64,000 bases of DNA from Rusavskia elegans (taxonomy: Eukaryota > Ascomycota > Lecanoromycetes > Teloschistales > Teloschistaceae), in NCBI GenBank assembly GCA_011316305.1, contig SAUG01000070.1, positions 62,001-126,000 of the forward strand. Reading direction: 5' to 3'. Below the pieces are notes generated by a model. That model did not search any database and was not told the origin of the DNA. It saw only the letters and a list, made by a program, of their open reading frames with translations. This document shows, in pieces, positions 1 through 11,312 of the stretch (the stretch's first letter is position 1; each line of letters opens with the position of its first letter). The translations under genes and the position numbers were made by a program.

Positions 1-14
1 TGTCCGCAACCACC

Positions 15-717
15 ATGTCTCCGATTCGATCAGGACCGGTACCAATCGCTCCAGACCCAATAGGGCTTCGACAGATGAACGCTCTGAAAAGAATGCGCGA
101 GGAAGAAGATTATTCCGAGTTCAACCAGAAAAGACGGAAGCGAGCACCATCCCAGACCGGCCCAGTCGAACTCAACGAGGAGGAGCAATTGCTGCTCAAG
201 CTCAAAGAAGAGGAGAACCTTCCTTGGAAGGACATAGCCGTCCGGTTCCAAACCGACCTGGGCAAATCGTACCAGGTCCCGGCTCTCCAGATGCGGTTCA
301 AACGGCTACGGGAGAGGATGAGAACATGGACGGAGACCGATGTATGTCAATTCATTTCTTTTGTTGAACCCTTCAATCGATGGTCTGATTCTGATTAGGT
401 TCAAGCACTTGAACAAGCCTACGATTACTGGGAGAAATTCCAGTTTGACATCATCGCCGCAAAGGTACGGAGCCATGGGGACAGCAGCACCAGCGCGTCA
501 CTGATTCAGCGTGTAGATGCTGGACTTCGGCGCATCCGAACGATGGCCTGCCAAATACTGCGAGCGCAAGTGGGATGAGATTCACCCCGGCCGAATACCA
601 TTCACCACACAACCCAACTTCCTCCAAGACCCATGGGACACCGAACATTGCAGCCCGGTGGACTCAATGAGTCACCATTCGCTCAGTCATAGTCCGAGGC
701 CGCATCACACACTATGA
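15..717 (+). CDS. Myb/SANT-like DNA-binding protein (5' end may be outside window)
   Basis: Three exons are supported: 15-341, 399-464 and 517-717, giving 197 residues. The introns (57 and 52 nt) start GTATGT and GTACGG and end in AG. The joined protein has a basic N-terminal stretch (residues about 24-45), then a helical region with LPWKDIAVRF (about 69-78). After the second junction comes a second Myb-like helix region with KMLDFGASERWPAKYCERKW. Tryptophan spacing and the WPAKYCERKW motif are typical of fungal Myb/SANT-like proteins, so a nuclear DNA- or chromatin-binding role is inferred. The ATG at 15 has a good context (ACCACC), but no stop lies upstream in frame before the window edge, so the true start could be further left. 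The tail is Ser/His/Pro-rich. No target is known. Confidence 0.7.
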
Positions 718-2854
718 TACGGACCGCTAATATGGGTGATGGGCTGAAAAGGGGTTGCTGGTTCCTGACGGCTCTTGATCTGATGCAGAGCGTCAGCCGG
801 CGGGCTTGGATTTGACTCCCAATCGGGACATGTACATATCGGGATCTCTGGCGTGGCACGACACCTCATTTCCGGGAGTTGAGGATGACGCTGTAGCATT
901 TGCAGAGCGTTGGGGTTGATTTACATGGCCAGTGGTCACTCGTGACGGGCATTGAGCATTATGATTGATTCCCCCATCATCGTTAAATTGCTATTTAGTT
1001 GTCCAAATTCAGCAGTCCTCTCCAAACGACTTTTCGCTTGCGGTGGGAAGCAAGACTCCAGCTCGCGAGGCGCGTCAGGGGATCGGGGCCGGGAGACATG
1101 GGGTCCGAGAATAGTGAAACTAAATTGCGAAGAAAAGGATTGCATTGCCAGCTCATAGTAAGATTGCCACTGCGCAAATCTTCATCCATGGCAATCCTGT
1201 AAACGGCGATGTATATATTTTGGGAGGGCATTCGCACATTTACCGCCCTTGAACCATGTCGAATGGATCCTTCAGCGCGGGCGAAGACCAAGCTGGGCCA
1301 GTCGGATGATACCGAATCAGCATTCGGCTCGTTCGGTCCTCAGCCTCGTCGTTTCTTCCTCCTTCTGCAGCACTAGGAAGAGATCCTGTTGCGGTGGTGA
1401 TCCTGCTCAACGTCCCGTTCATGTCAGAGCTCACGTAATAGGCGACGATACGAACACCGGGCCAGCTGCAGCAGTCAGCACGGGCCACATCCCAGATATT
1501 GCCATGTGGTAGAATCCCAGCTGGATCAGCAAGAGCAAATCACACGATGACACCCAGCCCCCACTGCAATCCTACGCTGGGATGATGCTGGTACCTGTAC
1601 GATCAGCAGCGGCCAGCGTGCGACCTTACTCGGTAGTAAGAATCCGTCCGGGCATCGCTACCAGATTAAAGGTGACCGCACCGCAAGGCTGTGAAGAAGT
1701 TAGCGAGTTTAGGCCTCCAGCTGGAGACCTGTTCTCGCACTAAGAGACGACGAGCATGTTCACAGATTATTAATACCAAGGAAGGGTCCATTGAAGCATA
1801 GCCACAGAGCCTCATTTCCCCTTTTGTTGCAAGCGTCTAACAGTAGCCCGATCGCCCATGTTTCATATTGAAAGATCGACGTCATTGCCAAGTCTCCCCC
1901 GGTCTCGACGCTGCCTTAGTCATCAACGAGGGTTCGTCCAAAGTGGTACAGAGTACGGAGTACAGAGCTGTACCATGCATATTGATCCTGCTTCCATGAT
2001 CTGGCCGTCAGTCAATTGACGATCGCAACAATGGCAATTACGAGATACCATAGCACCTATCACTTCGCCTAGCTGCCCCCCCCTGAGAACCATTACCTCA
2101 AGCTGGAGTTGTGACTAGCACTCAGCGGAGACGACTGCGCCATCGCTGGCGCCAGTGAGATATCCTTCCTCGCTACATTGCACTCTTTACCTTTGGCTTG
2201 GCACGGCAGTACTTCTGGGTGGCTTGTTTGATTGTTATTTGTTAGTACTATCGTTCGCCGGGAGACCGGACTCTAGCCGGAAGTGAAAGAGCTGCTCCGC
2301 AGTCTAGCTGTAGCCTGCTGCTAGTTTACGTAGCGAAAGGTTGTAATTGGAGAGACCGATTAGAGCGAGTCAAAGAAGAACGGCCCGCCGGGTACTAAGG
2401 TAAGGCCCCCGATCTGATCGTCAGCACTAAGAAAACAACAACAATCATTCAGGGGTCATAATATAGTAGTATTCCTTTGCCGTCATTGAGCTCTACCCGA
2501 ATCCATGGTGATGGCTCCGACATTCAGTCCGTGATGAATGCGTGTGCGTGTGACAAGTACCACTGTCCACTAACATCCCTCCTACTGTTTCTCACTCTCT
2601 TCTTCTGGATTTGTTGACGCAACGATGCCCGAAGCGGACGTATTCGCGTCCGATTATGGCTGTCGGACGAGAATGTGCTCATGCTGGAGGCCGAATTCTC
2701 TATCGAACTACTGCGAACCGGGCAGTAGCGCGCTGTTACCTTGTGACCTCTTGTCCTGAGTGTTATTGACCCCTCAAGCCCCTCAACCTCATTCCATATT
2801 CCTCCAGATACCTACAATCTGAGCGATTCTGCGCCTTCTTAGCAAGTTATCAAT
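718..2854. other. Intergenic, no supported gene; upstream region of polyamine oxidase
   Basis: No open frame here has coding character on either strand. It contains a short inverted repeat around 1943-1972 (GGTACAG ... CTGTACC, with AGTACGGAGTAC inside), a sequence type common in fungal intergenic DNA. The last 250 bases are the probable promoter and leader of the oxidase gene and hold the CGGACG boxes described separately. Confidence 0.6.
2635..2652. promoter_or_regulatory. Perfect inverted repeat CGGACG-N6-CGTCCG upstream of polyamine oxidase
   Basis: CGGACG at 2635-2640 and CGTCCG at 2647-2652 form a perfect 6-bp inverted repeat. A third CGGACG lies at 2664-2669. It is about 200 bp before the oxidase start. 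CGG/CCG half sites in inverted orientation are the classic target shape of fungal Zn2Cys6 regulators, so this is a candidate operator. No experimental support is available from sequence. Confidence 0.3.
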
Positions 2855-4959
2855 ATGCAGATCCCGAAGTTCGCGTTTCATACCATATTGGTATTGATAG
2901 TATCTTCTCAACATTTCCGTCATGGCTCAGGTGCTCCACTGCAACCCCCTAAGAAAGTATGTCGAAAGGCCGGGGTAGCGATACTGTTAGTTGATCCCTT
3001 TTTCCCACTGAAACAACGACCCTAGTGTGGCCTCTGTGTGTTCTTCTTGCCGTCAAGATATCTATTTCTGACCCCAACCTTCAATCGCAGTGGCGCAGGT
3101 GTTGCAGGAATCACCACCGCTGTGAGCCACCTTGTCCATCCCCTCAAAACCCCACGCGACAGGATCAGGACATTGCTCACTGCAGATTAGCAAGCCCTAT
3201 CCAATGCTTCGCTTACCGATTTCGTCATTCTGGAATATCTGCCCCGTGTTGGCGGGCGAGTCTCGAATACTAATTTCGGCCGCAAAGCGGACGGAACCCC
3301 ATATGTGGTAGAATTAGGCGCCAATTGGGTAAGAAAGGCGACGTACTGATTTCAGTCACGCTTACAGGGCATCATTACTAACCGGCTTTTGCTCTCATTC
3401 AGGTGCAGGGTTTGGGAACACCCCCTGGCCCTGAGAACCCAATCTGGACTCTCGTACGTGCGCCATACACTCAACTAATGCTGCGAGAAAACCAACTCCC
3501 GTATGCAGGCTAAGAAGTACCATCTGACCAATACGTCTGTCACCTGAGGCTTTTTTAACGCTGTGCGCGCTGACTATCGAGCGAAGCTACTCGGACTATG
3601 ATTCTATTGTTACCTTCAACGAGACTGGAGCCGTAGATTTCACAGGCCTGCTGGACGAATACGAGAATGCATATGCCACGTTCGAGCAGGACGCTGGTTA
3701 CATTCTTACCGACAACTTACAAGACCGGAGCGCCAGGTCAGGGCTGAGTCTTGCCGGTTGGAAACCTGAAAAAGACACGGCGGCTCAGGCAGTAGAGTGG
3801 TGGCAATTTGATTTCGAGTACTCAGTCCCGCCGGTATCCGACATGCATTGGCACACACCTCGAATCGTTGACTAATTCGGCCACAGGAACAAAGTTCTCA
3901 CGAGTTTTCTGCCATCAATTACGTACATCATGAATCCTGACTTACTCTTTAGGTAAATAGGGGCTGACGATCTCAGAACTCCACGTTTTACCAGTGGTCA
4001 AATGAAAACAACTTTATTCATGATGAGCGCGGCTTCAACACTTTCATCAAAGGCGAAGCTGCTACCTTCCTAAAGGATCAGGACCCACGACTGCTACTGA
4101 ACACCGTCGTGGCAAATATTTCGTACGATGGTTCCGGTGTGATAATCGACAACGAAGATGGGAGCTGTGTCCAAGCAGACTATGCAGTCTGCACCTTCTC
4201 GTAGGTATCTCATTAAGCTTGACAACATCCTGTCTAATGAGACTTCATAGAGTTGGTGTTCTCCAGTCAGATGCAATCACCTTCAAGCCCGAGCTCCCCA
4301 GCTGGAAGCAAAATGGCATCGAAACTTTCACTATGGGCACTTACACCAAAATATTCCTCCAGTTCCCCCCCGATCAGGTCTTCTGGAATACCTCGTACCA
4401 GTACCTGCTGTATGCAGATCCCACGGAGCGTGGCTACTACCCCGTCTTCCAGTCTCTTGACGGAGAAGGGTTTTTCCCCGGTTCTGGCATCATCTTCGTG
4501 ACCGTCGTCCAATCACAGAGCTATGTGGTCGAATCGCAGGATGACCAGATCACGAAAGATCAGGTCCTCGCCGTACTACGGAATATGTTTGGCGCAGAGA
4601 ATGTCCCTGAACCCATTGCATTTATGTATCCTCGATGGAGCCTAGAGCCATGGGCATACGGCAGCTACTCCAATTGGCCGCCCGGCACGACACTGGAGAT
4701 GCATCAAAACCTCCGAGCGAATGTTGACAGGCTGTATTTCGCTGGGGAGGCGACAAGCGCTCAATACTTTGGTTTTCTGCACGGCGCCTGGGTTGAGGGT
4801 AAAAATGTTGGTGAGAAGATTGCGGGTCTGATTAAGGGGACCATCCAGACAGAGGAGGTGCATTACGATCCTCTTCATGGTACAACTTTTGTCGACGAGT
4901 ACGATTCGACCAACGGTTTCATCCTTGAGTCGACCTTTGCGACTTATGGGTTCAAATGA
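2855..4959 (+). CDS. Secreted FAD-dependent polyamine oxidase (amine oxidase family)
   Basis: Nine exons join in frame to 530 residues: 2855-2985, 3091-3121, 3191-3328, 3403-3453, 3509-3534, 3587-3833, 3887-3922, 3977-4200, 4251-4959. The N-terminus (about 27 residues: a basic start, then a hydrophobic run ending near GSGA) looks like a signal peptide, so export or vacuolar targeting is inferred. A Rossmann FAD motif GAGVAGI sits at about residues 45-51, followed by ILEYLPRVGGRV and the ELGANWVQGLG segment. The C-terminus has the second FAD-contact block, DRLYFAGEATSAQYFGFLHG. These define the flavin amine oxidase family, and the spacing matches fungal polyamine oxidases that oxidise spermine, spermidine or acetylated forms and release hydrogen peroxide. 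Several N-glycosylation sequons support secretion. Exons of 31, 26 and 36 nt are unusually small; the 26-nt exon is needed to avoid an in-frame TGA at 3551. Exact substrate is not decidable. Confidence 0.9.
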
Positions 4960-5364
4960 GTGAAATGGATACTATCCTTCGACACGTGGCGTGGCAGAAA
5001 GCAAAAACAGGCGTTTTGTTGATAGCGCAAGAGATTACTCAAACATCTCATAATATATCCGGTTTCCTCCTTTGACTATAGTCGCTTTTGTTGTCTTCGA
5101 TTCCCTCAAGGCAATGTTGTAAGATCTTTTTCTTCCGCTGTAATCATTATCATAAAGGTCAACAGAAAGGTTAGTGGTCATCACTCTGTAACAGCCGCCG
5201 CTCAATATAATCCACGAATGTATTTCGCGGCCATCACGACACAAAAGGCCCCCTATCAAATAGAAGTTCCCATGAACTGCGAATGATAGTCACAGAAAGG
5301 ACACATTAACACCACATCACAGCATCTCTCCCGACAATAGAACATTACAATCACTACCGCAAGC
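4960..5364. other. Intergenic, nothing recognised
   Basis: About 400 bases between two plus-strand genes. It should hold the 3' end of the oxidase transcript and the promoter of the next small gene. No repeat or RNA gene is seen. Confidence 0.6.
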
Positions 5365-5715
5365 ATGTACACCCTCAAATGGACCGGCCGATATAACGAA
5401 ACCAACAGCCGTCAATCCACGGCCGCCATTCTCTTCGTTCCTCCCCACAATATTGAGACTACAGCAGCGGATTCCACCAGCCCCAGCAACATCGCAGTAC
5501 TCAACGAAATCCTTCCGACTGCTTCAATACATCAGCATCCGCTACGCTCGCGTGGGAATGTCATGGATTTCGTGGAGAAGGTTACAGCATTCGATTCTGA
5601 TCGGAGGACCGAGGAGCTGCGGCTCATCGAGGACGTCCCGTTTGACCTCTCGGAGGGCGATTTTGCACGCGTTAAGTTCTTGGGTAAAGAGTACTGGATT
5701 ACGAAAAAGCTGTAA
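5365..5715 (+). CDS. Small hypothetical protein (116 aa)
   Basis: A single-exon frame of 116 residues starting with ATG after GCAAGC. I do not recognise the family. Amino-acid composition is protein-like: a Tyr/Trp start (MYTLKWTGRY), a mid region rich in Thr/Ser/Pro, and an acidic-aromatic C-terminal half (ELRLIEDVPFDLSEGDFARV ... GKEYWITKKL) that could form a small beta-rich fold. No signal peptide or membrane segment. It could be a lineage-specific gene or a fragment of a spliced gene. Confidence is moderate because only reading-frame length and composition support it. Confidence 0.45.
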   Translation: MYTLKWTGRYNETNSRQSTAAILFVPPHNIETTAADSTSPSNIAVLNEILPTASIHQHPLRSRGNVMDFVEKVTAFDSDRRTEELRLIEDVPFDLSEGDFARVKFLGKEYWITKKL

Positions 5716-6184
5716 GGATGACGATGTTTTGGTGGAGAAGGAGAAGGGGTATGTGGTGGTTGTGAAGGAGGTGGATATGGTTACCATGGGTTTTGGGGGA
5801 TTGATGAAGGGGGATTTTGGTGGGTTGATAGGTTAGTGGAATGGGTATGTATGTGCCTGTGCTGATACTGGGCAGATACACTGCGAAATTGGTTCATTGA
5901 TGTTTTGAGCTCGTGATGGTGGCATTGCAAAGCCGTTGTTTTGTCGCTCCTATTTGGAGCATCACTGAGTGTTTCAATCTTTGTCAGCCCAGTGATAGCC
6001 ATCGCTCCTTCCATTACTACCCCATCAATGCGGGCTACTACATGTCAATCCACTATCTATTTTATCCTCCACGCAGAAAGACAAAGCATCAATCATCACT
6101 CACTTTCCATATGTCATACAAAGTATCTTATCATTAAAGAGAACAGCATCATCTCCCGAATAAGTCCCAACTCACCGTCGCAAC
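5716..6184. other. Intergenic, nothing recognised
   Basis: About 470 bases. The short frames on both strands are His/Ser/Pro-rich and shadow-like. The part just before 6185 is A/T- and C-rich with a purine-poor leader, consistent with a promoter and 5' leader for the next gene. Confidence 0.55.
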
Positions 6185-7591
6185 ATGAATCCTAGATCCA
6201 ATTCCGAGGCGCGAAGCCCGGCCGAGGACTGCTGGAACACAATCCGTGGTATACGCATGAACGAATCTCTCCAAGCAGATATCAGTTCGGAAGAAAGAAT
6301 GCCTGGTTCAGAAGCAAGAATGTTAGGTTCAGAAGAAACCATTCCTGGGCCAACTTCAGCACCAGCTTTTCCAAGACCTCCGCCATCTCCTCGTCCTCAG
6401 GCCCGGACTCGTCCGCCGACATCTGCCCGTTCTCGCCCCCAGACACACTCTCCATCATACCCCGACCGAGCTTTCCCTCCCCCTGTGCCCCTCCTCGGAC
6501 CGCAAGCCCCTGAGCCCCCTAGAGGTCGCACAACGGTGGAATGGAGTTATTTCCCCGAGCCCCCTGAGCTCCGGCCTGCGCCACCGTATCACTTATGGCA
6601 CCCTACGACTGTGATGTTCGAATACCTGCACGTACGAGGGTCTTTGAACTCGGGAGGGTTTGAAAATGAGGAGGAATACTATCCCACGCTTCCCGAACAC
6701 GTCGTGCAACTCTGCAGATGGTTCGGTAACGCGAGGCAGCAAGATATCAAGAAGGAGAAATTGATATGGAATGACCATCTCCACCGGATGGATTGGTTGA
6801 AATGGTACTGGGATGAGCGGGAGAGGAATCGCGCGAGGAAATTTGTAGAGCGTGATGAATTGATGATGGAAATCGTCCAGGACAAGATTTCAAGAGCGCG
6901 GGAAGTAAAGAAAGAAGCTGAGCGAGAGGAGGAGTTAATGATAATAGCCGGACTTGACGAATCTGACAAGGATGAAGACGAGGAAGAGAAACGCGAGCTG
7001 GATGATATTATGGACCTGGATCTGAGCCTCGAAGGTCCGGAAGAAGGAGAGATAAGGGAGAAGGATATTCACGTGGGCAATGGCAACCAGAGGGAACAAA
7101 CTAATGCGAACACAACAAGTTGTGAGGCGAGTCTGTGGCAAGAAAGACCCGTTGATGGACGGGGTGGAGAGAATGGTATTCATATGGTGGATGGAAATCA
7201 GAATGGAAACCGGAATGGAAACCAGAGTGGAGACCACAACGGAGACCAGAATGGACATCAGAAGGTTAACCAGAACGGAAACCAAAATGGACAGCCCAGA
7301 TTGAAAAGGAAGGCAAGCGACGAAGACAGTCGGTGGGGAACAGTCCCGGTCAACCCAGAGGGTGAAGAAGATCCAGATGGTTTGACGCAGAAGGATTGGG
7401 AGCTCACAATGAACATCGAGGATTCGCTGGAGATAAAGGAGGGGGCGTCGATGGAAGAGGTGGTCAGGGAGACGGTGCTGTGGGCGGTCGATGTCCATGA
7501 AACGGGCCAGATGTGGAAGAGGCAGCAAGCAGATGAGAACAAAGATGATGTGCCGACGCACAGGAGGATCAGGGACGTTATGCAGATTTGA
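6185..7591 (+). CDS. Hypothetical low-complexity protein with Asn-Gly-rich tandem repeat (468 aa)
   Basis: A single open frame of 468 residues from an ATG in the context CAACATGAA. Not recognised. Residues about 50-135 are Pro/Arg/Ser-rich and likely disordered. Residues about 135-230 look folded and helical, with many Trp/Tyr/His (PYHLWHPTTVMFEYLHV; HLHRMDWLKWYWDERERN). Residues about 230-290 are a charged Lys/Glu coiled-coil-like stretch, followed by an acidic segment. Residues about 335-370 hold a tandem repeat of Asn-Gly-Asn/Asp-Gln units. A Lys-Arg run (LKRK) after the repeat is a possible nuclear signal. Two in-frame stops or introns would be expected if this were noise, yet the frame is uninterrupted for 1.4 kb, so it is probably a real gene, perhaps lineage-specific. 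Confidence 0.65.
   Translation: MNPRSNSEARSPAEDCWNTIRGIRMNESLQADISSEERMPGSEARMLGSEETIPGPTSAPAFPRPPPSPRPQARTRPPTSARSRPQTHSPSYPDRAFPPPVPLLGPQAPEPPRGRTTVEWSYFPEPPELRPAPPYHLWHPTTVMFEYLHVRGSLNSGGFENEEEYYPTLPEHVVQLCRWFGNARQQDIKKEKLIWNDHLHRMDWLKWYWDERERNRARKFVERDELMMEIVQDKISRAREVKKEAEREEELMIIAGLDESDKDEDEEEKRELDDIMDLDLSLEGPEEGEIREKDIHVGNGNQREQTNANTTSCEASLWQERPVDGRGGENGIHMVDGNQNGNRNGNQSGDHNGDQNGHQKVNQNGNQNGQPRLKRKASDEDSRWGTVPVNPEGEEDPDGLTQKDWELTMNIEDSLEIKEGASMEEVVRETVLWAVDVHETGQMWKRQQADENKDDVPTHRRIRDVMQI
7189..7296 (+). repeat. In-frame 12-nt coding minisatellite (about nine AAYCRGAAYGGA-type units)
   Basis: Inside the gene at 6185-7591, a degenerate 12-base unit such as AACCAGAATGGA recurs about nine times and encodes Asn-Gln/Arg/His-Asn/Ser/Asp-Gly. 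Because the unit length is a multiple of three, copy-number change keeps the frame. Variation between units is mostly single-base. Confidence 0.7.
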
Positions 7592-8909
7592 GGGATGGGG
7601 TGATGATTCTTGTGCATGAGTGTCTTCACCTCCACAGGACACACAGCAAATGTTGTGCTTGAGCTGGGACCATGGATGGGGGCTTTTGGGTGCCTTGTTT
7701 GAGTTTAACCTTCGCTTTTCGAGATCCATAGTCGTAGACTTTCAGGTTATGCTTTGGGAGTAAGGAACTTGGAAAGTGTATTTCAAGCTTCGAGTGCTGT
7801 CGTAAATCATATCGGGACATTAATTGTAGGTGAGATTGGACTAGTCTTACTGAAGGGTATTGATATTCGGTTTGCTCCAAAGAAGCAGGGAGTCTTTCGG
7901 ATGTCGAGGGCTGCTGTTGATCCGGTGTGTGTTTCGTCTCATCCAAATGGTGGATGAAAAGACGGCCGTTCTGCCGTGTTCCCAGCGGTGCGTATTTCTG
8001 ATCCTTCAGCCCTGCCAAGAAATGCTCCTTGGCAGGGGCTTGCGAGTCGTCACCACTCGATTGGTCGTTCTCCAATATACATCGATCCAGTCAAGCTCGA
8101 CATACCCTCAACAGGCCAGCTTCGACTTAGCTACAACGGTGATCCATGCACTTCCATATTCGCTTGGGTCATCCTGGTCGAGGACCAACAATCCACCTAA
8201 GCTTGTTCTAAACATTTCGAGATTAGTTTTTAAGAATATGAATTGATATCAAGCTTTGAAGTCTAACTCTACTTCCTATCGAGAAGCAGGTACAGTGTTT
8301 ATGGCTCGCTATGAACGGATCCACCTGGGGAAAAGTCTTGTTGTGGGAGCGACTACCTCGATTTTAAAGTTGGAAGGTGTGATTTCGTTGCTGACGAACA
8401 CCGTAAGATCAGGCAGTATCACACTTTCGTTTTTTTGTTCAACAGTACAGTGATGAAACATGACTCCATCTCTACATCTTTATTATATGTCGTTCATTTA
8501 CTGTTCCATCACACGTCCAGCATTCAACATTGCCGCTGTAGCTTCACGCACGATCGCGTTGATCTTTCATGAACATTTTTCTTCCGTCTTGGCTACTACC
8601 ATGCGAACTCGTTGGTGACAAAGTTCCTTCGTGAGTGATCACGAGCATGAATTCCACTTTGTCAAAACAGGAAGTGTCCATCCATGCATGTCAGAAAGGC
8701 GACTAGCGGTATCTCTATATTTTCTCCGAGCGTGTCAAGTGCTTTGGAAGGCATCGAAGCTACAGCAAAGTCCCAAACTGGGTTTTTCCAAGGGCAACCT
8801 GGGACCGTCATTCACGGCCTATCGAGACGCGATAGACGATTCATCGAGCAGTGGTAGGACGATCGAGCGCTTCTGCAACGTTGAGTATACTAACCCAACC
8901 GGAGAATCT
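7592..8909. other. Intergenic or weakly coding stretch, no gene supported
   Basis: Two overlapping frames exist (minus 7626-8075, no ATG start; plus 7860-8246), neither with a recognisable domain. An ATG at 8688 continues in frame into the next gene and may be an upstream start. No repeat or RNA gene is seen. Confidence 0.5.
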
Positions 8910-9773
8910 ATGTCTAGGATCAAGCGGCCTCCGCCGTCACAAAATGCGAATGAAAACAGCAGAGATCATCCCCCAAAACGCACTCTACTTGGCTTCCCAC
9001 CGCCGCCAACTCTCTCATCTCCAGCACGTCGCAATCCATCTCAATGGGCCGCCAGCCTAAACGTCAGTGTTAGCGATATCCAAGCATCGGCTATACCTCC
9101 AGCTCAACCACCCAACCGTCAGATACCCAGCCAACGGGATAATTCCGACTGTCTACTGCATGAAAACTCCACCCAACCTCCACCCGACCTCCAACGACCC
9201 ATCTCACCCATCCGCACCAGCTCCCACTTCTCGCCCCGCCAAAAAACAGCAGCATCTCGTCTCCTGGCCCGCTTCTCAGAGCGCCCAATGCCCAGAAACG
9301 AAAACGACATGACCATGCTCAAAATCCTCGACCAAATCCTCATCCCACGCTACCTCGAATCCAACCCCAAGTGCATCGACAACGGCGCCCGATGCAAACA
9401 ACGCTACCAGCAAATGATGAGGTTCCGCCACATGAAACTCATTTCAAGGGTGGAGAGATGGCGCATGTATATCCCCTACGAGGAAGAAGACGAAGAATTA
9501 CAGACCGAGCGAGAGGGTAAGAAGGATGAATTGGATCCGGCTTGGAGGGATAGAAAACTCCAGCGTTCTTTGAAGGATAGGAAAAAGCGACGGGATCGAA
9601 AGAATTTGATGGATTATGTGAATGGGCGTGTGGAAGGTGTGAATCGACGGAGGTTGATGTGTTGGCCTGTGCTGATCAGGATGAATGAGTTGTATGCTTG
9701 GGGTGAGAAGGAATTGAACACTTTGATGTGGGTGGAGGAGCCGGGGAGTGAATTGGAGGTTGATATTGAGTGA
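8910..9773 (+). CDS. Hypothetical basic, Pro-rich protein (287 aa from ATG at 8910)
   Basis: The open frame runs from at least 8631, but that position is GTG. In-frame ATG codons are at 8688 and 8910. I chose 8910 because the protein-like composition (MSRIKRPPPSQN...) begins there; starting at 8688 would add 74 residues. The first half is Pro/Ser/Gln-rich and probably disordered. Residues about 125-200 contain a helical region (NDMTMLKILDQILIPRYLES, MMRFRHMKLISRVERWRMY), followed by a strongly basic stretch (LKDRKKRRDRKNL) that could bind nucleic acid or serve as a nuclear signal. The C-terminus is acidic. Not recognised; possibly lineage-specific, like its neighbour at 6185. Confidence 0.5.
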   Translation: MSRIKRPPPSQNANENSRDHPPKRTLLGFPPPPTLSSPARRNPSQWAASLNVSVSDIQASAIPPAQPPNRQIPSQRDNSDCLLHENSTQPPPDLQRPISPIRTSSHFSPRQKTAASRLLARFSERPMPRNENDMTMLKILDQILIPRYLESNPKCIDNGARCKQRYQQMMRFRHMKLISRVERWRMYIPYEEEDEELQTEREGKKDELDPAWRDRKLQRSLKDRKKRRDRKNLMDYVNGRVEGVNRRRLMCWPVLIRMNELYAWGEKELNTLMWVEEPGSELEVDIE

Positions 9774-11312
9774 GGTGTCTGACTTGATTACATAGATCAT
9801 CTTGGCTGGACGATGTTGCTTTTGGAAACAATAGAATGAGATGGCCTTGAAGACTTTAACAACAAGTTTCTTTCCCGATCACCGGTATATACGATCGAAA
9901 AGCTAAGACGCAGCAACAATCGACGGATTGAAAGCAAGGAGGATGCGAAGCATCACTAGTGGGTTTCCTACTCAAACACACGCATTACCCAAATTCCCAA
10001 TTCCCGCCAGTATAGGTTGTCCTCCGATCCTCGACACCTCTCTCATCTTGCCACAACGCTCTTATGCAAAAAAATAACGCAAACCCGAATTTTCAGACGA
10101 AGCGCCATTCTTTCTATTTCCCAACTTACTACGAGGCCATTATTCCATTGGACTTATATTCTTGTTCAGCGTAGCAGCTGCACGGTGATGTCGGAACAGT
10201 CGCTCGGACGACATTCCCCCCTCGAGGTACCGGCGTTGTACGTTCTTCATTGCCATTGAATTCTGACATGATGAGGGTGGCTTGAGCGAACCTACCTTTC
10301 CCCGTCACGCAGGGTCTGATGATGAAGACTCCATCGTTCATGCTGTCCAAGGATGCCTATGGAAACCTCAAATTTGCACCGAAAAGGGGGGGGCCCGCAG
10401 GGGATTTGATCGTGGTTGGTATTTGAGGTTATCTGTTCATAGCATACCTGCTAGAACAGTTGATTGGCCTTTGTTGGCGGATTGCAGCTAGGCAAGAAGA
10501 CTAAGATGGAGAGCTGGGTCTTCACTGCCACAAGTCCAAGCGACAGGCAGCACGACCTTATACATGGTTTGAACGAGGGCACATGTGTGGTTTAGGTACA
10601 ATGTTCTGGGTATCTTAAAAAAGCTGTATTATGTTGGTGCTGTCGTTACACAAATTATTTTTACCTCTGCAGCTACAGATGGTACTGTCTCGGTACTGAT
10701 ACTTATACAGCAATGGTGCATGCACAAGTGTCCAATTGAGGAAGATTACCTTGAGCACCTGGTTAGGAAATTCTGCGAAAACCTGAACTTGGCCTGTGGT
10801 GCTCTGCCATTACCCTTGATAGAAGGCCCACAGGACATTTGCCAGGACTGGAGGGTTTGGGCATGATTTGCTCCACCCACCTCGTAGTATAACAACAAAG
10901 GTCGAAGGATCAGGGGCACAATCGGACTGTTTTGTTATTTGCCAGCCGCGTTGGCAGTGTCTCTTGCCACTCCCGAGTGTGAGAGTGTGGCTTCCTGACT
11001 GCAGTCATGGATTATCTCAAATCGACGTTACTTACCAAGAGCGACCAAGACTCATCCAACCGAGGACAGAGACAGAGGCTTAAGAGGTTGATCGAACTCC
11101 TACAGAGCGTCTAAGCTGCCAAGATAGGCTCACACCTGGACCCTAGTAGTATAGAATCATTCGACGATGAGGAGCAGTCCTTGAAGTTGCAGACAGGATC
11201 CTCCGCGAAGAGAGCAACCGTCGTTCGAATGACAGAAGCAAACCTTGGAGCTTGCCAAAGGGACTGCGTGTAATACAAGGGGAAACAAAGATGGGCACGA
11301 AGATGTACACCA
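9774..11312. other. Intergenic, nothing recognised
   Basis: About 1.5 kb with only short shadow-like frames. A G run lies near 10386. It contains the 3' ends of the flanking convergent genes (plus-strand gene ending 9773, minus-strand gene ending 11313). No RNA gene, repeat or element ends seen. Confidence 0.55.

Noticed and set aside
6935..7729. Minus-strand 264-residue frame
   Set aside because: Exact antisense shadow of the 6185 gene, with Leu/Ile/Val bias from complementing its acidic codons.
7626..8075. Minus-strand frame of 149 residues with protein-like composition
   Set aside because: It has no ATG start (opens with TTG), no recognisable domain, and overlaps an opposing frame of similar length; kept only as possible exon.
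7860..8246. Plus-strand frame of 128 residues
   Set aside because: No domain and opposed to another frame; looks like random open sequence.
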